17,635 nucleotides of DNA from SMXQ01 sp033720855 (GTDB taxonomy: Bacteria > Pseudomonadota > Alphaproteobacteria > SMXQ01), in assembly GCA_033720855.1 (NCBI GenBank), contig JAWWBR010000070.1, positions 1 through 17,635 of the forward strand, written 5' to 3'. The position numbers were made by a program, and so were the translations under genes. A model generated the notes under the pieces. It saw only the letters and a list, made by a program, of their open reading frames with translations. It did not search any database and was not told the DNA's origin. Of this stretch, positions 7,796-16,420 are shown piece after piece (within the stretch, counting starts at the first letter, position 1; each line of letters opens with the position of its first letter).

Positions 7796-9136
7796 ATGAT
7801 GTTTGATTGGCTCGCCCGGCTTCTACGGACGCCGCAGACCGAGACCCTGCCCGAGCGCATTCGGGAGGCGATCCTCGACCAACAGCATCGCAGCGAAATC
7901 CTGATCGGGTGGATGCAACTGGCCGTGGTCCTGACCTTCGCCGCCCTTTACCTGATCGCGCCCAGACCGACCAACGCCGAGGTGACCTTCGACCCCGTTC
8001 CCTACGTGCTTGGCAGCTATTTCGCGTTTACCCTCCTGCGCCTCGGACTGGCCCACCGGTTTCACCTGTCGGCGCCGGTTCTGGCCCTTTCGGTGGTGGC
8101 CGACATGGCCTTGCTGATGGTCACCATCTGGAGCTTCCACATCAAATACGGCCAGCCGCCGGCGTTCTACCTCAAGGCGCCGACGCTCCTCTATGTCTTC
8201 ATCTTCATCGCCCTTCGCGCCCTCAGGTTCGAGGCCAACTACGTCATCCTGGCGGGAATCACGGCGGCTCTGGGCTGGCTCATCCTCGTCGGCCTGGCGG
8301 TTTGGGCCGAAGGGCCGGTGACCCGGGATTACATCGACTACATGACCAGCAACGTCATCCTGCTCGGGGCCGAATTCGACAAGGTCATTTCCATAATCGT
8401 CGTTACCCTGATCTTGGCCTTCGCCATCAGTCGGGCGCGGGCGATGCTGATCGGCGCGGTGGTGAAGGAGACCGAGGCCCGGGAATTGTCCCGCTTTTTC
8501 GATGCCGACGTGGCGCGCCAGATCACCCGCGCGGAGACCGAGATCGAAGCCGGCCAAGGGGTGATTCGCGAGGGCGCGGTGTTGATGGTCGATATCCGGG
8601 GATTCACCACCCTTGCCGCGCAAATGGACGTAGAGGACCTGATGGCGCTGCTCGGCGAGTATCAATCGCGGATCGTACCCACCATTCAGGACGCCGGAGG
8701 GAACATCGACAAATTCATGGGCGACGGCATCATGGCAACCTTCGGCGCCGCCCAGAGTTCGTCGACCGCCGCCGCCGACGCCCTGAAGGCGATGGATGCC
8801 ATCGTCGAACAGGGTCGCGACTGGGCGGCGGAGCGCACGGCAGAGGGCAAGCCCCCCGTCAAGATCGGGGTCAGCGTCGCATCGGGTCGCATCGTTTTCG
8901 GTGCGGTGGGCGACGAGAACCGCCTCGAATACACCGTCATCGGCGACCCCGTGAACTTTGCCGCGAAACTGGAGAAACACAACAAGACCGAAGGGACCGT
9001 CGCCATCACCGACCTGCCCACCTATGACTTGGCCAGGGTCCAGGGCTATACGCCCAGCGCGGATCCCGAGGTGCGGCGCGGACGCGTCCTTGAGGGCGTC
9101 GAGGGAAGCCACGACCTGGTGGTGCTGGCCGCGTGA
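7796..9136 (+). CDS. Membrane-bound class III adenylate cyclase (six N-terminal TM segments)
   Basis: This 446-residue protein makes cyclic nucleotide from NTP at the inner membrane. The N-terminal half has about six hydrophobic segments (near 37-57, 68-88, 93-115, 128-146, 150-173, 197-216), then a short linker and a class III catalytic domain (about 255-410). Metal-binding aspartates are D266 (MVDIRGFTTL) and D310 (DKFMGDGIMATF). Base-recognition residues are K306 and T380 (EYTVIGD), the Lys/Thr pair of class IIIb adenylate cyclases, so ATP is the expected substrate. The transition-state pair is N387 and, at the usual Arg position, K391 (VNFAAKLEKH), a conservative change possibly shared by a subfamily. 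ATGs at 7796 and 7799 are both possible starts; an upstream TTG (7793) is less likely. It is the last gene of the co-directional set with ABC, CNB and MBL genes and ends 39 bases from the convergent glucokinase gene. Confidence 0.93.
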   Translation: MMFDWLARLLRTPQTETLPERIREAILDQQHRSEILIGWMQLAVVLTFAALYLIAPRPTNAEVTFDPVPYVLGSYFAFTLLRLGLAHRFHLSAPVLALSVVADMALLMVTIWSFHIKYGQPPAFYLKAPTLLYVFIFIALRALRFEANYVILAGITAALGWLILVGLAVWAEGPVTRDYIDYMTSNVILLGAEFDKVISIIVVTLILAFAISRARAMLIGAVVKETEARELSRFFDADVARQITRAETEIEAGQGVIREGAVLMVDIRGFTTLAAQMDVEDLMALLGEYQSRIVPTIQDAGGNIDKFMGDGIMATFGAAQSSSTAAADALKAMDAIVEQGRDWAAERTAEGKPPVKIGVSVASGRIVFGAVGDENRLEYTVIGDPVNFAAKLEKHNKTEGTVAITDLPTYDLARVQGYTPSADPEVRRGRVLEGVEGSHDLVVLAA

Positions 9137-9175
9137 CGGGCGCCGGTGCGGCCGGTCATTGCGCTTGGGCTTGAC

Positions 9176-10201
9176 CTAGGCCCCGGCCTTCGCCTGCCAT
9201 ATCACGTCGAGGTAATTGAGCAGCCCGACCATGGCCTGCTGCGGATGGACGACCAGATAGGTCGGGACCGCCGCCAGCCAGTCCCGGTAGCGGCCCTTTT
9301 CGACGAAGCGGCGCCGGAACGCCCTGAGATCGAACAACGGCCCCAATCGCGGTATGACGCCGCCCGCCAGATAGACCCCGCCACGGGCCCCGTAGGCGAG
9401 CGCGAGGTTGCCGGCAAACCCCCCGGCCATGGCCGAGAAGATGGCAACGGTCTCCTTGGCCAGGGGGTCGCGCCCGCGTCGTGCGCGCCGCGTCACCGCG
9501 GCGACGCCGAAGGAGTCGGGATCGGGCGGCGCAATGCCGTCGATCGCCGCCAGGGCTTCGTAGACGTAACGCAGGCCGGGTCCCGAGATCACCCGCTCGG
9601 CCGACACGTGCCCGAAGCGGTCGCGCAGGGCCTCGACCAAGGCCACCTCCCGCGGGGTATGGGCGGCGATGCTCATGTGGCCGCCCTCGGTCGCGATCGC
9701 CATCGGCGCATGGGGCGGCGACCAGCCCCGGGGCAGAAAACAGGCGACGCCGAGACCCGTCCCGGGGCCGAACACCACCCGCGGCGCGCCCTCGTCCCGG
9801 CGGCCGCGTCCGAATTTGCGGATGTCATCTCCCGAGTAGGCGGGCAAGGCCCAGGCCAGCGCCTCGAAATCGTTGAGGACATGGAGCTCGCCGATCCCCG
9901 ATTTCCGGCGCAGGTCGCGAATCGAGAACGCCCAGTCGGCATTGGTGAATTTGACCCCGTCGCCGGTGACCGGACCGGCCACGGCGATCACCGCGGTTTG
10001 CGGCCTTGCGCCTTGCGCCTTGCGCTTCAGGTACGCCGCGATGGCCTCCGCCGGCCCCGGGTAGTCCTTGGTCCGCAGGACATGGAAGGCATGGGGCTTG
10101 GCCCCGCGCTGCGCCAAAGCGAAACGGGCGTTGGTCCCGCCGATATCGGCGATGACGCAAAGGCCTGGCTCCGGTTGGCTTCGGGATATGGTTCCGGGCA
10201 T
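9176..10201 (-). CDS. glk: Glucokinase
   Basis: This 341-residue cytoplasmic enzyme phosphorylates glucose with ATP at the entry of glycolysis or the Entner-Doudoroff pathway. Family motifs of the bacterial Glk type appear in order: phosphate-binding DIGGTNARFALA (19-30), VAGPV (74-78), catalytic Asp D111 in VLNDFEALAWALP, GPGTGLG (146-152), TEGGH (171-175), ISGPGLRYVYEAL (205-217) and GGVYLAGGVIPR (274-285). The length is slightly above the usual 320 because of about 14 residues before the first conserved strand. The frame stays open further upstream to 10756, but that extension lies antisense over the HIT gene and lacks family motifs, so the ATG at 10201 is chosen (GAGGATCGGG upstream). It converges with the cyclase gene and diverges from the HIT gene with 135 bases between starts. 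Confidence 0.93.
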   Translation of the reverse strand: MPGTISRSQPEPGLCVIADIGGTNARFALAQRGAKPHAFHVLRTKDYPGPAEAIAAYLKRKAQGARPQTAVIAVAGPVTGDGVKFTNADWAFSIRDLRRKSGIGELHVLNDFEALAWALPAYSGDDIRKFGRGRRDEGAPRVVFGPGTGLGVACFLPRGWSPPHAPMAIATEGGHMSIAAHTPREVALVEALRDRFGHVSAERVISGPGLRYVYEALAAIDGIAPPDPDSFGVAAVTRRARRGRDPLAKETVAIFSAMAGGFAGNLALAYGARGGVYLAGGVIPRLGPLFDLRAFRRRFVEKGRYRDWLAAVPTYLVVHPQQAMVGLLNYLDVIWQAKAGA

Positions 10202-10243
10202 GGCCCGATCCTCGCATGCCTTGAATAAGGAGGGAAAGACGTT

Positions 10244-10333
10244 ATGGCGGCGAGAGGCCCGGATTCGTGGCACACTTCGCCAAGCCCCCGGGAGCGGAGG
10301 GGGCTTGCACCCTGGGCGACGCGAAGGGAGTGA
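10244..10333 (+). CDS. Possible 29-residue leader peptide ahead of the HIT gene
   Basis: An excellent Shine-Dalgarno, AAGGAGGG (10227-10234), lies nine bases before an ATG at 10244 that opens 29 codons beginning MAARGPDSWHTSPSPRERRG. The stop at 10331-10333 falls three bases before the HIT start codon. The quality of the ribosome-binding site and the tight coupling suggest that this frame is translated. Its Arg/Pro/Ser-rich composition matches no family I know. It spans the hairpin at 10281-10307, so it might act as a regulatory leader. It could also be a chance frame. Confidence 0.3.
   Translation: MAARGPDSWHTSPSPRERRGLAPWATRRE
10281..10307. promoter_or_regulatory. Nine-base-pair hairpin in the HIT gene leader
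   Basis: CAAGCCCCC (10281-10289) and GGGGGCTTG (10299-10307) are perfect reverse complements with a nine-base loop. There is no T-tract, so it is not a standard terminator. It ends 29 bases before the HIT start and lies within the possible leader frame, where it could affect translation or transcript stability. Confidence 0.45.
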
Positions 10334-10336
10334 ACG

Positions 10337-10771
10337 ATGCACGAAACCATCGAAAAATTCGGCTATCCCGAAACCTTGTTGGGGGACTACGAGCATTGGG
10401 TGGTTCTCCTTCGGCCCGGTCAGATTACCGCCGGCGCCATGGTCTTGGCCTGCAAGGCCGAGGCCCAACGCCTGCCCGACGTTTCGCCGGAGGCCTACGC
10501 CGAATTGCCGCGGGTCACCGGCGATCTCGAGGCGGCACTGGCGGCCACGCTGAAGCCCGACAAGATCAACTACATCCTGCTGATGATGGTCGACAAATAC
10601 GTCCACTGGCACGTTCTGCCGCGCTACGACGGGACCCGGACCGCGGCCGGCGTCACCTTCGAGGATCCGGGCTGGCCGCGATATCCCGCGCTGACGCAGG
10701 CGACCGAGCTCACCGATGCGCAGTTCAGCGAACTGGGCGCGTATCTGCGCGATCATTGGCCGGGCGGATGA
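10337..10771 (+). CDS. HIT-family nucleotide-binding protein
   Basis: This 144-residue soluble protein is of the histidine-triad superfamily, whose members hydrolyse or transfer nucleotides from dinucleoside polyphosphates and related compounds. Visible features are FGYPETLLGDYEHWVVLLRPGQITAGAMVLACK (8-40), the core of the fold, and YVHWHVLPRY (88-97) as the active-site loop. The usual pattern is H-x-H-x-H-x-x. Here the first His position is Tyr88, while H90 (the expected nucleophile) and H92 remain. This variant loop suggests a distinct subfamily whose substrate I cannot name. The start is supported by AGGGAG seven bases upstream. It is divergent from glk and is followed by the Hsp20 gene after 117 bases, which has its own promoter-like sequence. 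Confidence 0.85.
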   Translation: MHETIEKFGYPETLLGDYEHWVVLLRPGQITAGAMVLACKAEAQRLPDVSPEAYAELPRVTGDLEAALAATLKPDKINYILLMMVDKYVHWHVLPRYDGTRTAAGVTFEDPGWPRYPALTQATELTDAQFSELGAYLRDHWPGG

Positions 10772-10828
10772 CGGCCCCGGCGGTCGCCGGCGCTTGAAAG
10801 CGCGGCGAATCGATTCTCCGGGGCCCGA

Positions 10829-10855
10829 TTGAAAGTCTCCCCGAGAGACCTATTT
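10829..10855 (+). promoter_or_regulatory. Possible RpoH (heat-shock sigma) promoter for the Hsp20 gene
   Basis: TTGAAA (10829-10834) and CCTATTT (10849-10855), separated by 14 bases, resemble alphaproteobacterial sigma-32 promoters (CTTGA-A and CCTATAT-like boxes). A start near 10862 would leave about 27 bases of leader before the Hsp20 ATG. The spacer carries a small inverted repeat, GTCTC-CCCGA-GAGAC (10835-10849). By eye this could also be read as a sigma-70 promoter (TTGAAA, 16 bases, TATTTC). Confidence 0.45.
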
Positions 10856-10888
10856 CTAATGGATAGACATTCATCGGGAGGATGAAAA

Positions 10889-11320
10889 ATGGTCGAAAAA
10901 TCCCACACCGCCGGTGATCTGACCTCGGGTTTCTGGCCCCGCTTGCCGAGTGAGATCCAAAGCATCGCGCGCCGGGTCGCGAATTACTTTGCACCCGAAT
11001 CCGATGCCGCCGCCACGGACTCGTTTTACGAGATCAACGTCGAGCTGCCGGGCGTCGCCGGAGAGGACATTGACCTTTCGGTGCACAACAACATCCTGAC
11101 GGTCAAAGGCGAAAAGCGTTACGAGCACGAGGAAAAGGGCAAGACCTATTTCTTCTCCGAACGCGCTTACGGCGCCTTCCAGCGGTCCTTCCGCCTGCCG
11201 CCCGATTCCCAGGGCGAAGAGATCGAGGCCAGCCACAAGGATGGGGTTCTGACCATTCGCATCCCCAAAACGGGACCGGCCAAGGAAGAGGCCCAGAAGA
11301 TCCAAGTCCGCAGCGGGTGA
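10889..11320 (+). CDS. Small heat-shock protein (Hsp20/alpha-crystallin family)
   Basis: This 143-residue cytoplasmic ATP-independent holdase forms oligomers that keep unfolding proteins soluble. The alpha-crystallin domain covers about 44-138: FYEINVELPGVAGEDIDLSV (46-65), LTVKGEK (70-76), then FQRSFRLP (97-104) and the family hallmark ASHKDGVLTIRIPK (114-127) with the A-x(n)-G-V-L motif. The N-terminal arm of about 43 residues is short and lacks the long hydrophobic region of some homologues; the tail after 128 carries IQV rather than a clear I-x-I/V anchor motif. The ATG is preceded by GGGAGG at seven bases. A heat-shock-like promoter lies just upstream, so expression probably rises with protein-damaging stress. 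Confidence 0.95.
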   Translation: MVEKSHTAGDLTSGFWPRLPSEIQSIARRVANYFAPESDAAATDSFYEINVELPGVAGEDIDLSVHNNILTVKGEKRYEHEEKGKTYFFSERAYGAFQRSFRLPPDSQGEEIEASHKDGVLTIRIPKTGPAKEEAQKIQVRSG

Positions 11321-11653
11321 ACGGTTGCCGCCGCTCTGAACGACGGAACGCCGCACGGCTCGGATCATGGCGGCGTGTCGGGACAATGCTTCTTTTTTGA
11401 TGCGAGCCGAGAGCGCAGAGGGGGATTTTGTCCGCGCGGCAGCGGCGCCCGATCGCATGTATCAGGATCAAAAATCCCATAATCGTTCCGTACGCCGGGG
11501 CACCTCATAGGGTGCGCGTCCGCAGGTGCGCGGATCGGGGCGAAAGACCCTTCGGCGGCCCGAGCGGTGCGCCCGGGTTGCCGCAGTGGCCGCCGGGGGT
11601 GGGTCGAGAATGCCGCACCCCAACAGGTTGCAACGAGGAACCCTGAGCGGAGA
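11321..11653. other. Non-coding gap between Hsp20 and P-type ATPase genes
   Basis: This 333-base stretch has no frame with recognisable protein content. It holds a possible terminator (11348-11398) and a small hairpin GCACC-TCATAG-GGTGC (11500-11515). It presumably also carries the promoter of the ATPase gene, which I could not locate with confidence; a slightly AT-richer patch lies at about 11460-11487. Confidence 0.5.
11348..11398 (+). terminator. Weak terminator-like hairpin after the Hsp20 gene
   Basis: ACGCCGC (11348-11354) and GCGGCGT (11370-11376) can pair, with a 15-base loop. A run of six T lies at 11393-11398, but 16 bases past the stem, further than in a textbook intrinsic terminator. 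An alternative pairing nearer the T-run is not obvious. Confidence 0.25.
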
Positions 11654-14362
<2,709 letters not shown>

Positions 14363-14524
14363 CTCTCCCCCCGCAGGGCTGTTCTTGCAAATGACCAGTT
14401 GAAACCGCTCCCGCGGTAGGGCCAACACCTTTTCGAAATTCGAGAAGCGCTGGACGGGGACGCGCACCGCCAAAGCCGGGCCGGCCATCGCGGGGGCGCC
14501 GCCTGTTCCCTAAACGGCCCGGAT

Positions 14525-14686
14525 TCAGGCACTCATGCCGCCCGCCTGATGCTCCAGCATGTGGGCATGGAACAGCCATTTGCCCGGCTCGGCGGCAAGT
14601 GGTTTGAGACTTTCATGGGCGTCCAACCGACCTCAGAGAGCAATTCCGTGCCCATGCAAGACCATACGGAATTTGACGGACTGCCC
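14525..14686 (-). pseudogene. Decayed C-terminal fragment of a multicopper oxidase
   Basis: The minus strand reads GQSVKFRMVLHGHG, then an in-frame TGA (14633-14635), then EPGKWLFHAHMLEHQAGGMSA and a stop at 14525. This matches the end of the intact oxidase in the window (GQTVRIDM, HLHGQHF, APGKWLLHCHMLEHQAGGMST), with the segment between the two motifs shortened. The type 1 copper Cys of HCH is Ala (HAH). Bases 14531-14564 match 16442-16475 at 32 of 34 positions. It is a relic, not a working gene: interrupted, lacking most of the protein, and without the T1 ligand. It lies in the same direction as the intact copy, about 1.9 kb further along. Confidence 0.8.
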
Positions 14687-14688
14687 TG

Positions 14689-14712
14689 AAAAAAGAGCCT
14701 TTTCACGGCCCT
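14689..14712 (-). terminator. Intrinsic terminator of the DUF5676-like gene
   Basis: On the minus strand AGGGCC and GGCTCT pair (one G-U) around a seven-base loop and are followed by six T residues. The stem begins inside the stop codon of the DUF5676-like gene. It is a textbook rho-independent terminator and marks the end of the minus-strand transcript from the oxidase/permease side, just before the oxidase relic. Confidence 0.75.
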
Positions 14713-14983
14713 AATTTGCGTTTTCTCGCCCTAAGAGGCCGTTATAGACCGCTGCGACGGCCGAGACGATCAGGCCCCCAAGTCCGCTCCAGGCGACAAG
14801 TCCGGTGAAAAACCCCGTCCAATGCATTGTCCAATTGGCCGCCCCGAGGTCGGCATGAAGCATATGGCCGCTCATGCCCATCATGGCGCCCGGAACGAAA
14901 ACGACAAGAAGGCTACAGATCACCCAGACCACGGCGAAAACGATGGCCGTTGCCACGCCGAGCTTGATGGCATCGAGTTTCAT
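14711..14983 (-). CDS. Small two-TM membrane protein, DUF5676-like
   Basis: This 90-residue inner-membrane protein has hydrophobic helices at about 8-32 (GVATAIVFAVVWVICSLLVVF) and 57-82. Between them lies a Met/His-containing loop (GAMMGMSGHMLHADLG), which might touch metal, though no function is established. Composition and length fit the DUF5676 membrane family as I recall it. The ATG at 14983 is favoured by AGGAGG five bases upstream; an in-frame ATG five codons earlier overlaps that ribosome-binding site. It lies 49 bases after the APC permease gene on the same strand, probably in one transcript, and ends in a clear terminator. Confidence 0.8.
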   Translation of the reverse strand: MKLDAIKLGVATAIVFAVVWVICSLLVVFVPGAMMGMSGHMLHADLGAANWTMHWTGFFTGLVAWSGLGGLIVSAVAAVYNGLLGRENAN

Positions 14984-15032
14984 CACATCCTCCTTCATCG
15001 AAAAATCGGGCGGGCCATCCCGCCCATTGGGT

Positions 15033-16349
15033 TCAACTATCGGATTGGTGATTGGCCCGCAGGAACAGGCGTTCGCCCGCGAAAATGATCGCAATCCCCG
15101 CGACCGCCGCATAAATGACCAGCATGTCGGTTCGCGCCTTTATGATCAGGAGTGCGATCAGCACCGCCGCATCCAAAACGATCGCCGTGATCAGGATTGC
15201 GGCGCTGGCTCCGATCTCTTCTCGAAGGCGGCGCAAAATCCCCCAATGCACGGCCATATCCATGACGATGTAAAAAATCGCGCCCAGGGCGGCGATCCGG
15301 CTGAGGTCGAAGAATACGGTCAACACCATCGCCGCGACGACGGTATAGACGAGCGTGTGCTTCTGGATGCTGCCCGGCATGCCGAAATGGCTGTGCGGCA
15401 CCAGCTTCATGTCGGTCAGCATGGCAAGCATGCGCGAGACCGCGAAGACGCTGGCGATCACGCCGGAAACGGTGGCGATGATGGCGAAGACGACCGTGAA
15501 CCACAGGCCATACGGTCCGAAGGCGGGACGCGCCGCCTCGGCCAGCGCATAGTCGCGCGCTTTCACGATCTCGCCGATCGTGAGGTTGCTGCCGACGGCC
15601 AGGGCGACGAGCACATAGATCACAACACAGATGACGATGGAGATGACGATCGCCCGTCCGACGTTCCTGTGGGGATCGACGATCTCGCCGCCGCTGTTGG
15701 TGATCGTGGTGAATCCCTTGTAAGCCAGGACGGCGAGGGCGACAGCGCCGAGGAAACCGGTGGCATCGGTCTTCGCCGGATCGACCGAGACGCTCTGGAA
15801 GGACAGGCCCGAGGCCCACAGCCCCGCGAGGGCGAATACGGCAACCCCTCCGATCTTGAGGAACGCCATGAAAAACGAAACTGTCTGGATGGCCCGGTTG
15901 CCGAGAATGTTCACGAGAAAAGCGAAGCAGAGAAGCCCCACGCCAAGGGCCGGGACCAGCCAGCTCGTCTTGTCGATGTCGAAGAGCTGGAGCGCATAGG
16001 TCCCGAATGTGCGCGCGACCAAGCTTTCGTTGATGACCATGGAAAAATACATCAGCAGCGCGCAGGCCGCGGTCATCACCCCCTTGCCATAGGCCTTTTC
16101 CAGGAACATGGCGATGCCGCCGGCCGAGGGATAGGCGTTCGACAGTTTCACGTAGGAATACGCGCTGAAAGCGGTGACGAGGGCGGCGGCGAGAAACGCG
16201 AGCGGAAACCATTCGCCCGCCAGCTCGGCCACCTGGCCCGTCAGCGCGAAGATGCCGGCGCCGATCATCACGCCGGTCCCCATGGAGACCGCGCCCGCGA
16301 GGCTCAGGCTGCCTTCGGCATAGTGTGGGGTCCTATCATCGTGTGACAT
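15033..16349 (-). CDS. APC-superfamily amino acid permease
   Basis: This 438-residue inner-membrane transporter has about 12 hydrophobic segments. The N-terminal motif SMGTGVMIGAGIFALTGQ (22-39) is the glycine-rich TM1 signature of the amino acid-polyamine-organocation family. AYPSAGGIAMFLEKAYGKG and the TM6 region GFTTITNSGGEIVDPHRNVGRAI (GEE-like motif as GGEI) also match. It probably moves an amino acid or amine coupled to ions; the substrate cannot be read from sequence. The start at 16349 has AAAGG about 10 bases upstream. It sits 71 bases after the multicopper oxidase gene and 49 before the DUF5676-like gene, in the same direction. Confidence 0.92.
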   Translation of the reverse strand: MSHDDRTPHYAEGSLSLAGAVSMGTGVMIGAGIFALTGQVAELAGEWFPLAFLAAALVTAFSAYSYVKLSNAYPSAGGIAMFLEKAYGKGVMTAACALLMYFSMVINESLVARTFGTYALQLFDIDKTSWLVPALGVGLLCFAFLVNILGNRAIQTVSFFMAFLKIGGVAVFALAGLWASGLSFQSVSVDPAKTDATGFLGAVALAVLAYKGFTTITNSGGEIVDPHRNVGRAIVISIVICVVIYVLVALAVGSNLTIGEIVKARDYALAEAARPAFGPYGLWFTVVFAIIATVSGVIASVFAVSRMLAMLTDMKLVPHSHFGMPGSIQKHTLVYTVVAAMVLTVFFDLSRIAALGAIFYIVMDMAVHWGILRRLREEIGASAAILITAIVLDAAVLIALLIIKARTDMLVIYAAVAGIAIIFAGERLFLRANHQSDS

Positions 16350-16420
16350 TTAATGCGCCTTTCAGTCTCTTGGATCCGTCCGGTGTGGACCGGCGACGAT
16401 GTTTGGCGGCCTTCCCAAGG

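Noticed and set aside
7823..9112. Minus-strand open frame (429 codons) opposite the cyclase
   Set aside because: The cyclase on the plus strand has all metal-binding and base-recognition motifs; the antisense product shows only composition bias.
10202..10756. N-terminal extension of glucokinase by 185 codons
   Set aside because: The extension runs antisense across the HIT gene, has no family similarity, and glucokinases start a few residues before DIGGTN.
10862..10888. ROSE-type RNA thermometer before the Hsp20 gene
   Set aside because: The predicted leader is only about 27 bases, too short for the multi-hairpin ROSE fold, and no structure pairing with the GGGAGG is evident.
14874..16346. 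Plus-strand open frame (490 codons) opposite the permease
   Set aside because: Charged, His/Asp-rich shadow of a strongly hydrophobic permease gene on the minus strand.
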